A stretch of DNA of 64,000 bases, taken from contig JASDDO010000001.1 in NCBI GenBank assembly GCA_030015575.1, positions 137,845,988 through 137,909,987 on the forward strand, read 5' to 3'. The DNA is from Agapanthus africanus. Lineage: Eukaryota > Streptophyta > Magnoliopsida > Asparagales > Amaryllidaceae. The notes under the pieces were generated by a model. The model ran no database searches, was not told the origin of the DNA, and saw only the letters and a program-made list of their open reading frames with translations. A program made the position numbers and the translations under genes. Of the stretch, positions 32,711-43,697 are shown piece by piece; position 1 is the first letter of the stretch, and each line of letters begins with the position of its first letter.

Positions 32711-35495
32711 AAAGCTAGAGTATTAGACGACGTTTAAAAATTACGAAAACGAAACAACTCCGAAACAGTCGTATCGAAACCCTAGCTTCTGTCGAATTTT
32801 CCAGAGCCTCTAAAAACTTTTTAAACATGTGCAGAATCTTACATATGATGTAACTAGAACACCAGACAAAAAACGAGAGCATGAATCATTTTTTTGGCCG
32901 GCCACATGAGGAAAATATCCGGCCTGGCCGGTCCCCTTTGCATATTTTGCCTCGTGGTTTGTTTGGTGTTCTGGTTGTTTCTTTTAGGGTTTCAAGTACT
33001 GTTTTTTTCTATATTGTATGTGATCTTTCTATTGGGCCAATTCGGAGTGTTTCGTAGTCGCAGTTTTAACATCGTTTCGGGTTTAAGTTTGATATGTGAT
33101 ACAATATTTGGAATCCATAATAATTAGTTTTGAGAAAACTAGTGAGTGTTTTATAGAGCTAGCGTTTTAGTCTCTATTGACCGATTGCCACGGAGTTTTG
33201 ATTCGGATCAAAACTCCGTCGCAATCACGTATAGTGTGTGAATACTCACCAGATAACATTACTAGATAGCCACGCCCCATAACCCCAACTAAGTGACTTT
33301 AGGAGAACCCCGTTGCCAAAAGCATCTTCTCGGGTGCTCGCGACCATGGTGTTCCGCCTAAGTGCACTTCGTCGATGGCATCGGAGGTGCGGCCATCTAC
33401 TATAGTTCCTGATGAGTATTCGATCATTTAATCGGGAATCTAGTTGAATTACCCGACTAAATTATTGAAAAGTGTTTTCGATTTGAGACTAAAATGCAAG
33501 GTTTATAGGGGTAGGCATGAAATCCGGAATATGGGATATTCTGGGTTTATGATGTCTAAGGTTAATGCGGATTCTAATTATTGTAGTTTTCATTTCTTTT
33601 CTGCAACCGTAAGTGTAATATATGGGGTATCCCCGATCTCGTTGTTATATTTCAACGACATTCGGGATACGCATATTTACTTACGTTGATGACATGTGTT
33701 GTTATGTGTTGTTGTGATATGTTATATTGGATCGTCGTGACTGAATAGCCGGGGATTTTGCATAAGATGAGAGTTTTTCTAATTTTCATTCATGTAAAAT
33801 TGTATGTAATATTCTTTTATTGGGACACTTCCGGGTTGAGGATAATGTCACCATTGATGTATATTATTTATTTTTCCTCATTAGGATAGACCCAAGATGA
33901 GGAGCACAAGTAACCGGGTTCTAGAGTCCCGTGGGAGACCATCTCGAGGAGTCGAGACCGGGTCTCCTACCTCTAGAAATTACAGTGTTACTTGTCACTC
34001 TCGTAGGCGTCTAGGGACATGGGTTTGGCTATTCATCACGACCGTAGAATTCGTGTTTTTCATTACTGGCTGAATTTAAAACACGGACCTCCTAGTATAT
34101 CGAATATTACATATGTTGACTTCTGATGCTTGAGTTCTGTGATGTGATCATATAACTGCGTGAGACGAATTCTATATATATTATTGATATATATAATAAA
34201 CGTTGCTTATGTTTTGCACCCGCGCTAGTCTAACCCTCGCTCTGTTGTTAGTTAAGTAACTTGACGGTGCATGACGGGGCCCCACGGTGAATGAGGATGG
34301 TATAAGCGTACGTTTTATTTTCGTTTCTTTTCTGTGATGTTTAGGGAAACATAAATGATGGGACTTCATTAATGAGATTAATGGAAGGAAAAGAAACCTA
34401 AAAATGTTGTAGAATCAAAATTTTCAAAAAGATAGCTCTAGTTCTTGCTTTGCATAGTGCTATTCCTTGATGAATATCCAGCACCTCATTCGATGAGGAA
34501 AGAGCCGAGATCCCTTCACCGGGAGTGGCCTTTTTAGCAAAACTAGCAAATGATCCCACTCGGTTTTGTTTTGATAGCTTCTCTTGTTCTTTTTTTGCAT
34601 AGTGGTATTCCTTGATGAATATCCAGCACCTCATTCGATGAGAAAAGAGCCAAGATCTTTTCACCGGGAGTGACCTCTTTAGGAAAACTAGCAAATGCTA
34701 CAAAAACCACACCTTTTCAAAACACTAGATTCTACAACGATATCAAGTTCATTACGATAAAGGTTTTCTTCAAAACTAGTCATAGCCCTCCATCATTTCA
34801 GATAAGTGCTATTTAGTATTCGTGCTGTATTTGTTGACCATAGCCAAGGAACAGTGTACGGTAGCTGATTAGTGCTTATCTGCCGCATGTGATGCGATTG
34901 GATTACGGTAGTCGTACAGCTTTGTTGACCTTATTCAAGAGTCGTACGGGTGCGTTTAATTAAATCACGAAATGACGGGTCGAACTTGGCTAGTGCTTAT
35001 GATTTGTTGACCATAGCCAAGGTCATAAGTCGCTAAAAACAGATATTGGGTATTTCAAGTGTTGAAATTTGCAATGAGATTGCATATCTTCTATAAGATA
35101 GTTGGATCCCGATACCCACTACGAATAAGTGTTAATCCTGGGAGAGTTTTCCACTTTACAATTAGCTGATCCAGTAGGTGTCTAAGAAAGGTGTTAACGG
35201 GGTTATTCCCCTGCGGAAATGAGGTTATTTAATTAGTTCCATGCGAAAGCATGGGTAGAATCCCTCGGAATACCAATACCTGCTTGGCTGACCGATTGGT
35301 AAACTTGTAGGGTGTAATTAATCCCGTCTAATCTTACCTTTTAGGGTTTGAAGTAAGATTTGATAAAAACAGTGGGAGCCATCCTAATTAGATAAGATAA
35401 TAACCAATCTAATCTTGCAAAGAGTGCACGCTAAAGCGTTTCCTTTTCTCTCTCTCCAGGTAGCGACCATCACACGTCTTAATCAAGATAATAAT
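32711..35495 (+). other. Copia-D long leader in place of gag
   Basis: 2.8 kb without a gag-like ORF. It is collinear with Copia-E 59009-62184: GC-rich stems (32896-32931), a long hairpin (33183-33226), the AGGAGAACCCCGT block (33300-33420), a CGTGTTTT/AAAACACG stem (34052-34085), the CGCTAG..GTTAGTTAAGTAAC block (34220-34300), the duplicated CCTCATTCGATGAGG module (34483, 34629), the three TTGACC hairpins (34834, 34924, 35007), and the splice-acceptor-like block (35409-35463). The ORFs at 32894-33127 and 33444-33689 are not conserved in Copia-E. Confidence 0.8.
33183..33226 (+). other. Long conserved leader hairpin
   Basis: A 13-bp perfect stem (ACGGAGTTTTGAT / ATCAAAACTCCGT) with loop TCGG, extended after one C-C mismatch by GATTGC / GCAATC. 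Copia-E carries the same hairpin at 59869-59911. Its outer stem changes to GGTTGC, keeping pairing through a G-U wobble, and one inner pair is lost. Pairing kept by wobble suggests selection at RNA level when the family was active. Confidence 0.7.
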
Positions 35496-35544
35496 ATGGA
35501 TGTATTTACCGAACCCGCTTATTATACTGAGCTGGGAAACCTTG
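35496..35544 (+). pseudogene. Copia-D pol start, truncated
   Basis: It reads MDVFTEPAYYTELGN and is then cut by Copia-C. The same N-terminus occurs in Copia-E (MDVLTEPACYTELGN), Copia-F and Copia-1, which fixes the family's pol start. Confidence 0.8.
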
Positions 35545-37139
35545 TGTTGGGTTACACTAACGCCCTAGCCATCATCCATGGCCGTTTGCGGAACAAAAAA
35601 TTTTCTACGAGTTTAAAAATGACGCTAGAATAAGCCAATAAACCGGATCTTACCATAAACCTAACTAGCGAAACTATAAGAGCTGTCTACTATGATAAGA
35701 AAGCCTCACCAAAAAGCCCGTTTCCTTCAGTATTCTTTCCTCATCATACGCTCCATGTGGCCACCATGATCGTGCTTGATCTTCTTTTCCCGCACCATCG
35801 GTTCTCCGGGATCGAGCTTGCTCTTCGGTCCTCCTTTGTCGTAGATGATCCACCCAAGAGATGTGATCCATGGCTCTAGCTCCTAGCTGAGTATTAAAAG
35901 GAGCAACTAGAGAACTTGGGATGCTAATCCAAGAACTCTAGGATATAGTGTAAGGTTCTAGGTGTTTTACTATCTTTATCTTGCTTCCTCTCTTGTTTCT
36001 CAATACATGAGAGTGTAGAGAGGAGGAAGATGATGAAGGTGGAAGAACTCAAGAGAAGGAAAGGAGAGTGAATCAAAATGGTGAGCTCAAGAGATATGAG
36101 GCAACCATGAGAGAGAAAAAAACCCCACAATGGTTTTGTATATCAATATCCAATAATAAAATATCTTAACCATGCTTCAATAGTTGTCACAAATGAATAA
36201 AAAATTCATTTGTTAACTACTGAGGCATGGTTCTCACCATACCCCCCATACCTTCACTTTACACCTCATTTACATTAAATAATAAATGGAAAATAAACTA
36301 ATGAGGTATCAACCTTCTAGAATGTTATCGTAATAAAATACGGATTACAGTCTACTGTATATACATACCTGCATTCGGATAAAAACACGAATGCTCAAAG
36401 TGATAAAATAACACGAAGAACAAAATAATAGAATATATATATCGAAATACATATATGTAAATTATTAAATCAATACCTGATTTAATAATCCGGCTCAATT
36501 CCGAGCCGGCTAGTATTATCAACTGTCCGATCGAAAGTCCGGGTACACAGTACATCAATCGATCGGAACCTTGCACATATCCAATACGGCTAGTACATCA
36601 TTTCTCCTGAACCAGGGAAACCCTCTGTGTGGGACTCTAAAGAATCGACAGTACGCCGACAGTGGGTTACTGGATAAATCCATAACCACTAGCACATCAA
36701 CGGCACTAGCTGTACGTAACGGCTACCCGGGTACCTATCGAAAAGGAAGGCCGACGAGCAAACTCATCCGGAACCCTACTGAGCCTATCTGTGACAATCT
36801 CCATACAGTCCGGTCTCTTCGTCTGAGAGTATCGCATACCGGGTCTAGGGGTGGTAAACTCCAGACCCTAATAACCCGGTAATTCGTGCTGATGCAGCTC
36901 AGGACCAATCCGAGAAACTAATGATCAGCCTATCAGTAAATACCAACTGCCTTGGCCAAGGTCATATTGTCCTGACCAATCGAACACAGTGCAATATCGA
37001 CTCCCTATACTGGGAGAGACGAATCCCCAACAATCGCTCACTGCCTTTTTGTAGCTCAGGAATGTACCCAACCAAAACCTGTTTGCATGACTGAGTAGAG
37101 CCGTGGTAGGGAAGTGATCAAAGCACAGTGGGAACTCAC
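35545..37139 (-). repeat. Copia-C 3' LTR, left part
   Basis: It starts TGTTGGGTTACAC on the plus strand. It includes the GGACTCTAAAGAATCGACAGTACGC and CAGTGGGAAC blocks common to this family's LTRs. It is interrupted after CTCAC (37135-37139), the target duplication of LARD-B2. The two parts total about 2,130 bp. Small ORFs inside are not genes. Confidence 0.85.
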
Positions 37140-40100
37140 TGTCATGACCCGAATATGGCATGTGACCGGCACTTAAATTACATAATCTAAAGATGTCGAC
37201 GCGGTTCAAGTAAGCCGAAACCCGGAATCTAAACCCTTTTTGAAAATATTGGAGGAGAAGTTTAAAATAGTTATCAGATGGAATCAGTTTAAAATAAACA
37301 TTTAAGTTTAACTAAGTATGTTTGAAAAGCATCTATCACGTTTTGAAATTCGAAAGCACCTCCTTTGTAACTTGAATAAAACCCGCTACAACATAAAAAT
37401 ACATATAGCATCCCAACGGGAGCTAGCTTCCACGCCCAAACGGCGGAGCAACCAAAAAAACACTATACGACGCACAATGGCGAAGAAAAGAAAAGCAAAA
37501 CAAAATCAACAATATAAAAAGGTCGACTCTAATAAGTACGACGTCCACAACACACAATTCTAAGTCTCACTTCTAAGCGATATATCAACATCTGGATGTC
37601 CAGCATCGACACCCGAAATCAGAAATCTCTCGTGGCCATCACCAACACGCAAATCCCCAAATCTCTCGTGTCCATCACCGACACGCAAATGCAGATATCA
37701 TCGACACAATCTCAATAGATGATCGCCACCCGATATCCCTGGTCCCGGTCGGTATCCCCTGGGTATCCACCGTGCCCAAATCGAACCCCGGTCAGTATCC
37801 CCTGGATATCTGCCGTGCTCATCTCTATCTCCGGTATTGAGTATCCTCGCTAGGATCCCCGCCTCTAATGCGGCTATCCTGCCCCTCGGTGTCGACCGGG
37901 TCCACCATGTATCTATCTGTATACTCCCCTACTCAAACCGGATAAGTAGCAAGTCCATAACCGTATATCTCTCCCACTCGGTTTGGAATAAAGACAATCA
38001 GAAAACATCAGGCTCATGGTAGACGTCAACTCATCATATCCAAGGATAATAAGTAAAGAAAAGAATACTTGCATAAATCATTCTGATGATATATTATATA
38101 TATACATATATAACAGCGTCCCATACCACTGATATATATCATCAGAAAAAACATCCAAAAACTTATAAGAATCAAATATGAATACCCATAGTACTGGTAT
38201 TCGCAATGTTTAACATGTAATACAGGTAAAGCATGTAAATAAAACCATACAAGTAATAAACGTAACAATCCTACTGTGTCATGGCAATACTAATGATATG
38301 TAGTGTAGCATACGCGTCTGTGCTCGTGCAACATGGCAATTATTAGTATTTGTGCAAGTGTTCTATAAGTGTACATACCATACTCATATCGATATCTACA
38401 TATGCATCACGTAGTATAGCAGTCCAACAGTGACATGGCAGTACCAATGAGGTGTAGTGTAACATGTGCGTACGTGCTTGTGCAACATAGTACTCATGGG
38501 TAGTTGTGCGGTATTCCATCAGAGTATTCGTATTACGGAAACTTATAACATCGATAATTATATCGTGAACATGTAAAGTAAATCTAAACGTAACTATTAA
38601 AGTAACTACTTGCTATGAGCTATACCATTATCTTTGAAAATGGAACGAACGTTGGTTTTGAAATAAGGAAGCTGCCTTGGGTTAAAATAGATATTCGTTT
38701 TGGATATTGGCATCGCATCCTTGTCCTTTATCATCAAAAAGAGAAACGAATCATTAGTTTTTAAAAAGGTATAGCTCACTCAAGTATTACGTCCTAAAAC
38801 GGAATAAAATATAACTCTGCGATTCTAAAGGAAACTTGGCTATTATTCGGCATGCTAATCTCATCATCACCGGTACGGTATGATTCCTCATACCAATTCA
38901 CCAAACCATGAATAAAACTACATGCATATGAATATCATAATAGATGCAACTTAACTCCAATATAAATATCTTGAATAAATACTAAAAACTAACTGTATAT
39001 CATACTATGCTATTTATAAGGTTGCGGGGGTGCTATACGCCATTCACCCGACTTCCCCCGTAGATGTAAATCTACTCACCAATTTGTTGAGCTCGCTGAA
39101 GTTCATGCTGCTATGTCCATCACTCCGTCTCGAAAATCTTCGCGATCGTACCTATAATCGTAATTAAATCATATCGATGTAAATATCATATCAAAAACCA
39201 AAACAACGAGCTAAGCACCCGTAGGTTAGAAACTACAGCTCACTTACCCAAAAAACGAACAAACGCCCCTGAAATTAACATACGAACGTCAACGTTTCAG
39301 TTGCAGTATAGAAATACAAAAACCCGTATCGGAATATCGAAAACTTTAATAAAACCCTTACTAAAACATTCTTATATTTCTCTGTATGAGTATTGAAACA
39401 AATCAAACAATACTACAGATCATAAATTACCCAAACAAAGCTACAAAAGAAAAACCAACACCAAATCCTACTGTTCACCCGGCGACATCGAAAATTTTGA
39501 AGTTCTCGCCGGTCGAATCATGGAGATGGGGTCTCAGGCTTTGAGTGAAGTCTCCTAGTAGTCTCATGATACTTATTGTATTGTTAGTTTTCCTAGTGAT
39601 TACACCTAGTGGTTCCAGATTCAAATTCAGTATGCTAAATATCACAAAACAGCAGTTTTTGTAATACTGCACATCAAAACAGATTTTAACCAGAATTGAT
39701 ATTTAAAAAGAAGGAAAGAATTATACCCATGGAGTTGATTCATAAGAAAACACCAACTCAAGAATTTCTTATGGAAGCATCTAGGATTTGTAGTGGGTCA
39801 AGCTTGATGAGGTGAACAAGTTGATGAAGGGGTTAAGATTTTCTTCATTTGGATTGATGAACACTTAGGAATTTTTCTTGTTTTGGAAATGAAGAAATTA
39901 GTTGTGTTCAGTTTTGAAAGGCTAAAAGAATTTTCTAAGTATTGTGATAAGATAAGGTGAGAGATGTTGGGTTTGTTTAGAGAAAGAATGAGGTGGAGGG
40001 TTGTGAGATGGAGGTGGCATGGTGGAAGGAGGAGGTGTAAAAGTATGAAGGAGAAGGTGAAGGATTGTGAGCATGGGTGAGGTATGATGAGGGTGAGGAT

Positions 40101-40460
40101 TTAGCCTAGGTTATAATATAACCAACCATGATTAAAATAATGCAATAATTAAAGAAAAAATCTTTTTCCTTTAATTAAACCTTTCATATCAAAAATCTAA
40201 ATCCATGTTTTTAAAAGAAACACAATACTTTTTATAACACTTAAATAGCATTATCTTATAATAACACCTCATGTCATACTTGGAACAATTAAATATCATT
40301 TTTTATGATATCACACATTTTCTTCATATTTACCAAAATAATTGCATTTTTACGGATATAATTCCGATACCAAAAGTTGTATGTGATATTACTTTTATAA
40401 ACTCATTGTTTTTATATTTAAAATTATAAATTAATATTTATAATTTTCCAAAATATTACA
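37140..40460 (-). repeat. LARD-B2 3' LTR
   Basis: 3,321 bp from TGTCATGACC to AAATATTACA on the plus strand. It aligns closely with 50735-54768 but lacks about 712 bp: CTTCTAAG at 37570-37577 joins directly to CGATATATCAAC, whereas the other LTR has 51170-51881 between. A minus-strand TATAAATA lies at 39011-39018. Internal short repeats include ATCTCTCGTG..CATCAC units (37624-37700) and a repeated AATGA..GTGTAGTGTA block (38290, 38450). Confidence 0.93.
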
Positions 40461-40477
40461 ATCTCTCCCCCTTAAAG
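40461..40477 (-). other. LARD-B2 polypurine tract
   Basis: The sense sequence is CTTTAAGGGGGAGAGAT, immediately before the 3' LTR start TGTAATATT. Confidence 0.88.
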
Positions 40478-41020
40478 AAATTCGGTCCCTGAATTTAAAT
40501 TTTAACCCCCATTATAAAACATTTTTCTCAATTCAATCAACTCGATTTAAAACAATTTATCGGGGTCCAAAATTTTAAAATACATAGTCCGCTCAATATA
40601 ATGGAACTCCAAAGTCCCATATGAGCTAAAACGCATCATAACGCAACAGTGTACGTAAAAACTCAAAGGATATAAATTCACACAACTGTAACTCTATCGG
40701 TTGCTATGAGAATTACATCAGTTATAATACAGAATTCCAAATACGAAAACCGTTGTGTATACCAACTACACAATCAATGTCATAGTCGTAGTGTAATATC
40801 GATGCATATGACCAAGCGAAAATATAGAAATCAAATCTATAACATATCATATCCAGTGCAAAGCACGAAAACGAAATCAACCCTAATGGTTTGCATGCAA
40901 ATCTCAAACCACACGTCACGGTGTGCATGAAACCAAAACAGCGCTAAGTGCAACAGGCGTGCACAAAAAGATATCCACTGCATCAACTGTGCATGGAACA
41001 AAAGTGTAAAAATAGTATCA

Positions 41021-41320
41021 AGTGCATCGGGGTGCACAAAATCAAATTCAAGTGCATCAGGGTGGGCAAAATAAATCTCAAGTGTATCAGGGTGAACAAA
41101 ATCAAAATCAAGTGCATCAGGGTGCACAAAATAAATCTCAAGTGCATCGGGGTACACAAAATCAAATTCAAGTGCATCGGGGTACACAAAATCAAATTCA
41201 AGTGCATCGGGGTACACAAAATCAAATTCAAGTGCATCAGGGTGCACAAAATAAATCTCAAGATCATCGGGGTGCACAAAATCAAATTCAACTTCATCAG
41301 GGTGCACAAAATATCAAAAC
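41021..41320. repeat. Ten exact-length 30-bp tandem repeats
   Basis: Ten units in perfect 30-bp register, consensus opening AGTGCATCGGGGTGCACAAA. Three consecutive units (41141-41230) are identical. GTGCA..TGCAC in many units is an inverted repeat. Because 30 is a multiple of three and stops are few, several frames stay open. The sense-strand (minus) frame reads a ten-residue repeat HPDALEFDFV within the ORF 40837-41307. A product is possible but unproven. Confidence 0.9.
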
Positions 41321-41362
41321 GTGCAACTGGTGTGCATGAAACCTTACCGAGTATACCTAGAC

Positions 41363-41370
<8 letters not shown>

Positions 41371-41432
<62 letters not shown>
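41371..41432. repeat. (TA)n microsatellite
   Basis: About 62 bp of pure TA following a short TG run. Confidence 0.97.
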
Positions 41433-41435
<3 letters not shown>

Positions 41436-42222
41436 ATAAAATCTCTTAGTCCTGTGTAACTGATACGCACAAAATATCATTCTAGAGAACCTGGTGCGCA
41501 CAAAACACAATCAAAGTGCAATTATCATGCACGAAAATCTCAACAAGTGCACCTGGTGTGCACAAAACGTTTATGTGACGATCAAATCTTCAAAATACAT
41601 AAATCAAAATAACGGACGTTCAGTTGTCCCCTTTTTAACATTTTAAAAAAAATATCTTCAGATCATATAAACGTAAATCGAAAATAATGACATCGAAGTG
41701 TATCCTCCTCAATGTCAAAAGGTGCTTATACACTCGGAACTGGCATAACAAGGATTTCCACTTGCCGTCTGCCACGGTCTAACGTCCTCTGTCTCTGAAT
41801 TCAGGTTCTTCTTGCGGATCTCTAATGCAATGTCCTCTTTATACAATCATCCGGTAAGAAGCAATGACCCCATCAGTCCTACTGCTGATACCACTCACCA
41901 CTTCTCGTTGGCCAGTAGTCCAGTCTCTCGCAACTCAACATGTTGATGATGGAAATCTCTAACCTCTGTGTGTGCGCCAACAACTGATCCTCGGTCAAAT
42001 CTTACTTATCATTAATTTCTGGAAAGAACCCATCATGTCTCCTGCTGATCTCAGCTATCCAGCCTGGCCAGAACTAGCACTCATTTCTGAATCCACTTTT
42101 TTTCCGTATACCATTTCCTTCAAATTTTCCTATGAAAGTTTGGTCGTACACGACTCTGCATATGCATCAAATCTTCAATATCGGCGGTGAAGAACAACTT
42201 TCCACTGAAACTTCGCACCAAT

Positions 42223-43697
42223 TGTAGAGTGTTTTTCGTCACTCTATTGAGATGGGAATAGCGTGCGCTTGTCAGGCGCATTACAGATTCCCCGTGCCTA
42301 TGGTAGGCTGGGGTTTATTGAATGCGGGGATCCGAATCTCCAGCAGCCGCGGACTAAGCTGCCATTAATTACCCCTCATCTTTGGAGCGAGGGAACCTCC
42401 GATTGACGGTTCAAACTAGTCATGCGAACTCAATGTGTAGTGTGCATATGTGTGTCTTGAGGGGTCATGGGTATATCGGGGGCTTCGCAGAGTTTACGGC
42501 GGTCAAAGGGGCTAGCAGCCCCCTTGCGGGGTATTGGGAAGCGCCCCGTTAGAAATTTTTTCTAATGGGGGATGCATTTTTAATGTGGTGTGTATAAAAA
42601 ATGAGGGGGAAAAGGGGCATCCAAAGGACGCGTGAGTACCAGCGCCTCACATGCCTAGTACGCGGGCGCTGGGCGCTTGAGCGCTGGGAGTTTAGGCGCT
42701 AGCGCCTCACGTGCCCGGCACGTGGGCGCTGGGCGCTAGCGCCTCACGTGCCCGGCACGTGGGCGCTGGGCGCTAGCGCCTCACGTGCCCGGCATATGGG
42801 CGCTAGGTGGCTGGGCACTCACGCCTCACATGCCCAGCACGTGGGCGCTGGGCACCTGGGCGCCGGCGAAAAGAAGGGGCTTTTAGCCCCGAAAATAGGA
42901 GTTAAACTCCAAAAGAGGATTTTGAGTGGAGTTAAACTCCAAAAGATTTAGATTTGGAGTTAAACTCCTAAAGGATCTGGATTAGGAGTTAAACTCCTTT
43001 GAGAATTTGGGTCTTGGAGTTGAACTCCCCAAAGATCTTAAGAGGTTCTTCTCTCTTAAGCTTTGGATCTTCTCCAAAATTGGATTTTCGGAGATGGGTC
43101 TCTTTCTTCCTCCTCTTTGTTGGCCAGATCTTAGAGGAAAAGGGAGGGTGAGATTCAAAATCTCTCCTTTTTAAGATCTAAAGGAAGATCTAAGTTCCCC
43201 TCCAAGAGTTTGATGGTGAAAAACTATTTATGTTTAGAAAAGGAAGAGTTAAACTTTTGATTTAATTCAAAAAGGGGAAGAAGCTTTTAGAATCTTGAAG
43301 AGGGAGAAGGAGGCACAAAAATCCTAGAGTTTGAGAGAATGAAAAGGTCTCTTTTATTTCATCATCATGTTGCCTTATATAGGCTTACACATTTACATAT
43401 AGCCCCTTGGGCTTTACAAAATGGCATTTCGCCCATCCCATGCCCCATGTGCTCATTTCTTTTGCACATAAGCCATAGGCTTTATAAAAATTTGTCTTTA
43501 TGCCCATTTTTTTTACATTCATGCATAAAAAATTACATCAAAATTATTTATTACATGATTTTTTTATTTCGGCATGGGGGAGGCCGGCCGCGGGGTCGAC
43601 TTGGGCATGGGCCCAATTGCTTGGGCTTGGGCCCGCTTACTTGGGGTTAACCTTGACTTTGACCTGGTCAACTCGGGTGCAAATTTTGACTCCAACA
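42223..43697 (-). repeat. TR-GAG 3' LTR
   Basis: 1,475 bp, TGTAGAGTG to TCCAACA on the plus strand. A minus-strand TATATAA lies at 43375-43381. Relative to its partner it has extra sequence around 42485-42540. It contains five palindromic CACGTGCCC-type units (42640-42870) and repeated GGAGTTAAACTCC palindromes (42898-43000). Confidence 0.9.
42640..42870. repeat. Palindrome array in the TR-GAG 3' LTR
   Basis: Five units of roughly 36-47 bp centred on CACGTGCCCGGCACGTG or decayed forms, joined by GGGCGCTGGGCGCT words. In the element's sense the array is downstream of the TATA box, so it would be transcribed. Confidence 0.85.

Larger units (their letters stand above)
30445..35544 (+). mobile_element. 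Copia-D: plus-strand copia, pol cut off by Copia-C
   Basis: It has a 5' LTR, primer site, gag-less leader and the first 16 codons of pol, then Copia-C begins at 35545. The rest must lie to the right of Copia-C, outside the window. It inserted into the Copia-F leader. The far TSD cannot be checked here. Confidence 0.88.
40478..42222 (-). other. LARD-B2 3' internal region
   Basis: About 1.7 kb with a 30-bp tandem array and a TA run. The rest (about 41440-42222) has no recognisable domain in either strand. The ORFs at 40706-40930 and 41972-42190 look accidental. The nested gag-only element begins at 42223. Confidence 0.6.

Noticed and set aside
41021-41320. Regular 30-bp repeats resembling a CRISPR array
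   Set aside because: Units are contiguous with no unique spacers, have drifted as a minisatellite, and lie inside a plant retroelement.
40948-41510. Several overlapping ORFs of 100-175 codons on both strands
   Set aside because: All are generated by the 30-bp array and the adjoining TA run; they are treated as one repeat, with only the sense-strand frame mentioned.
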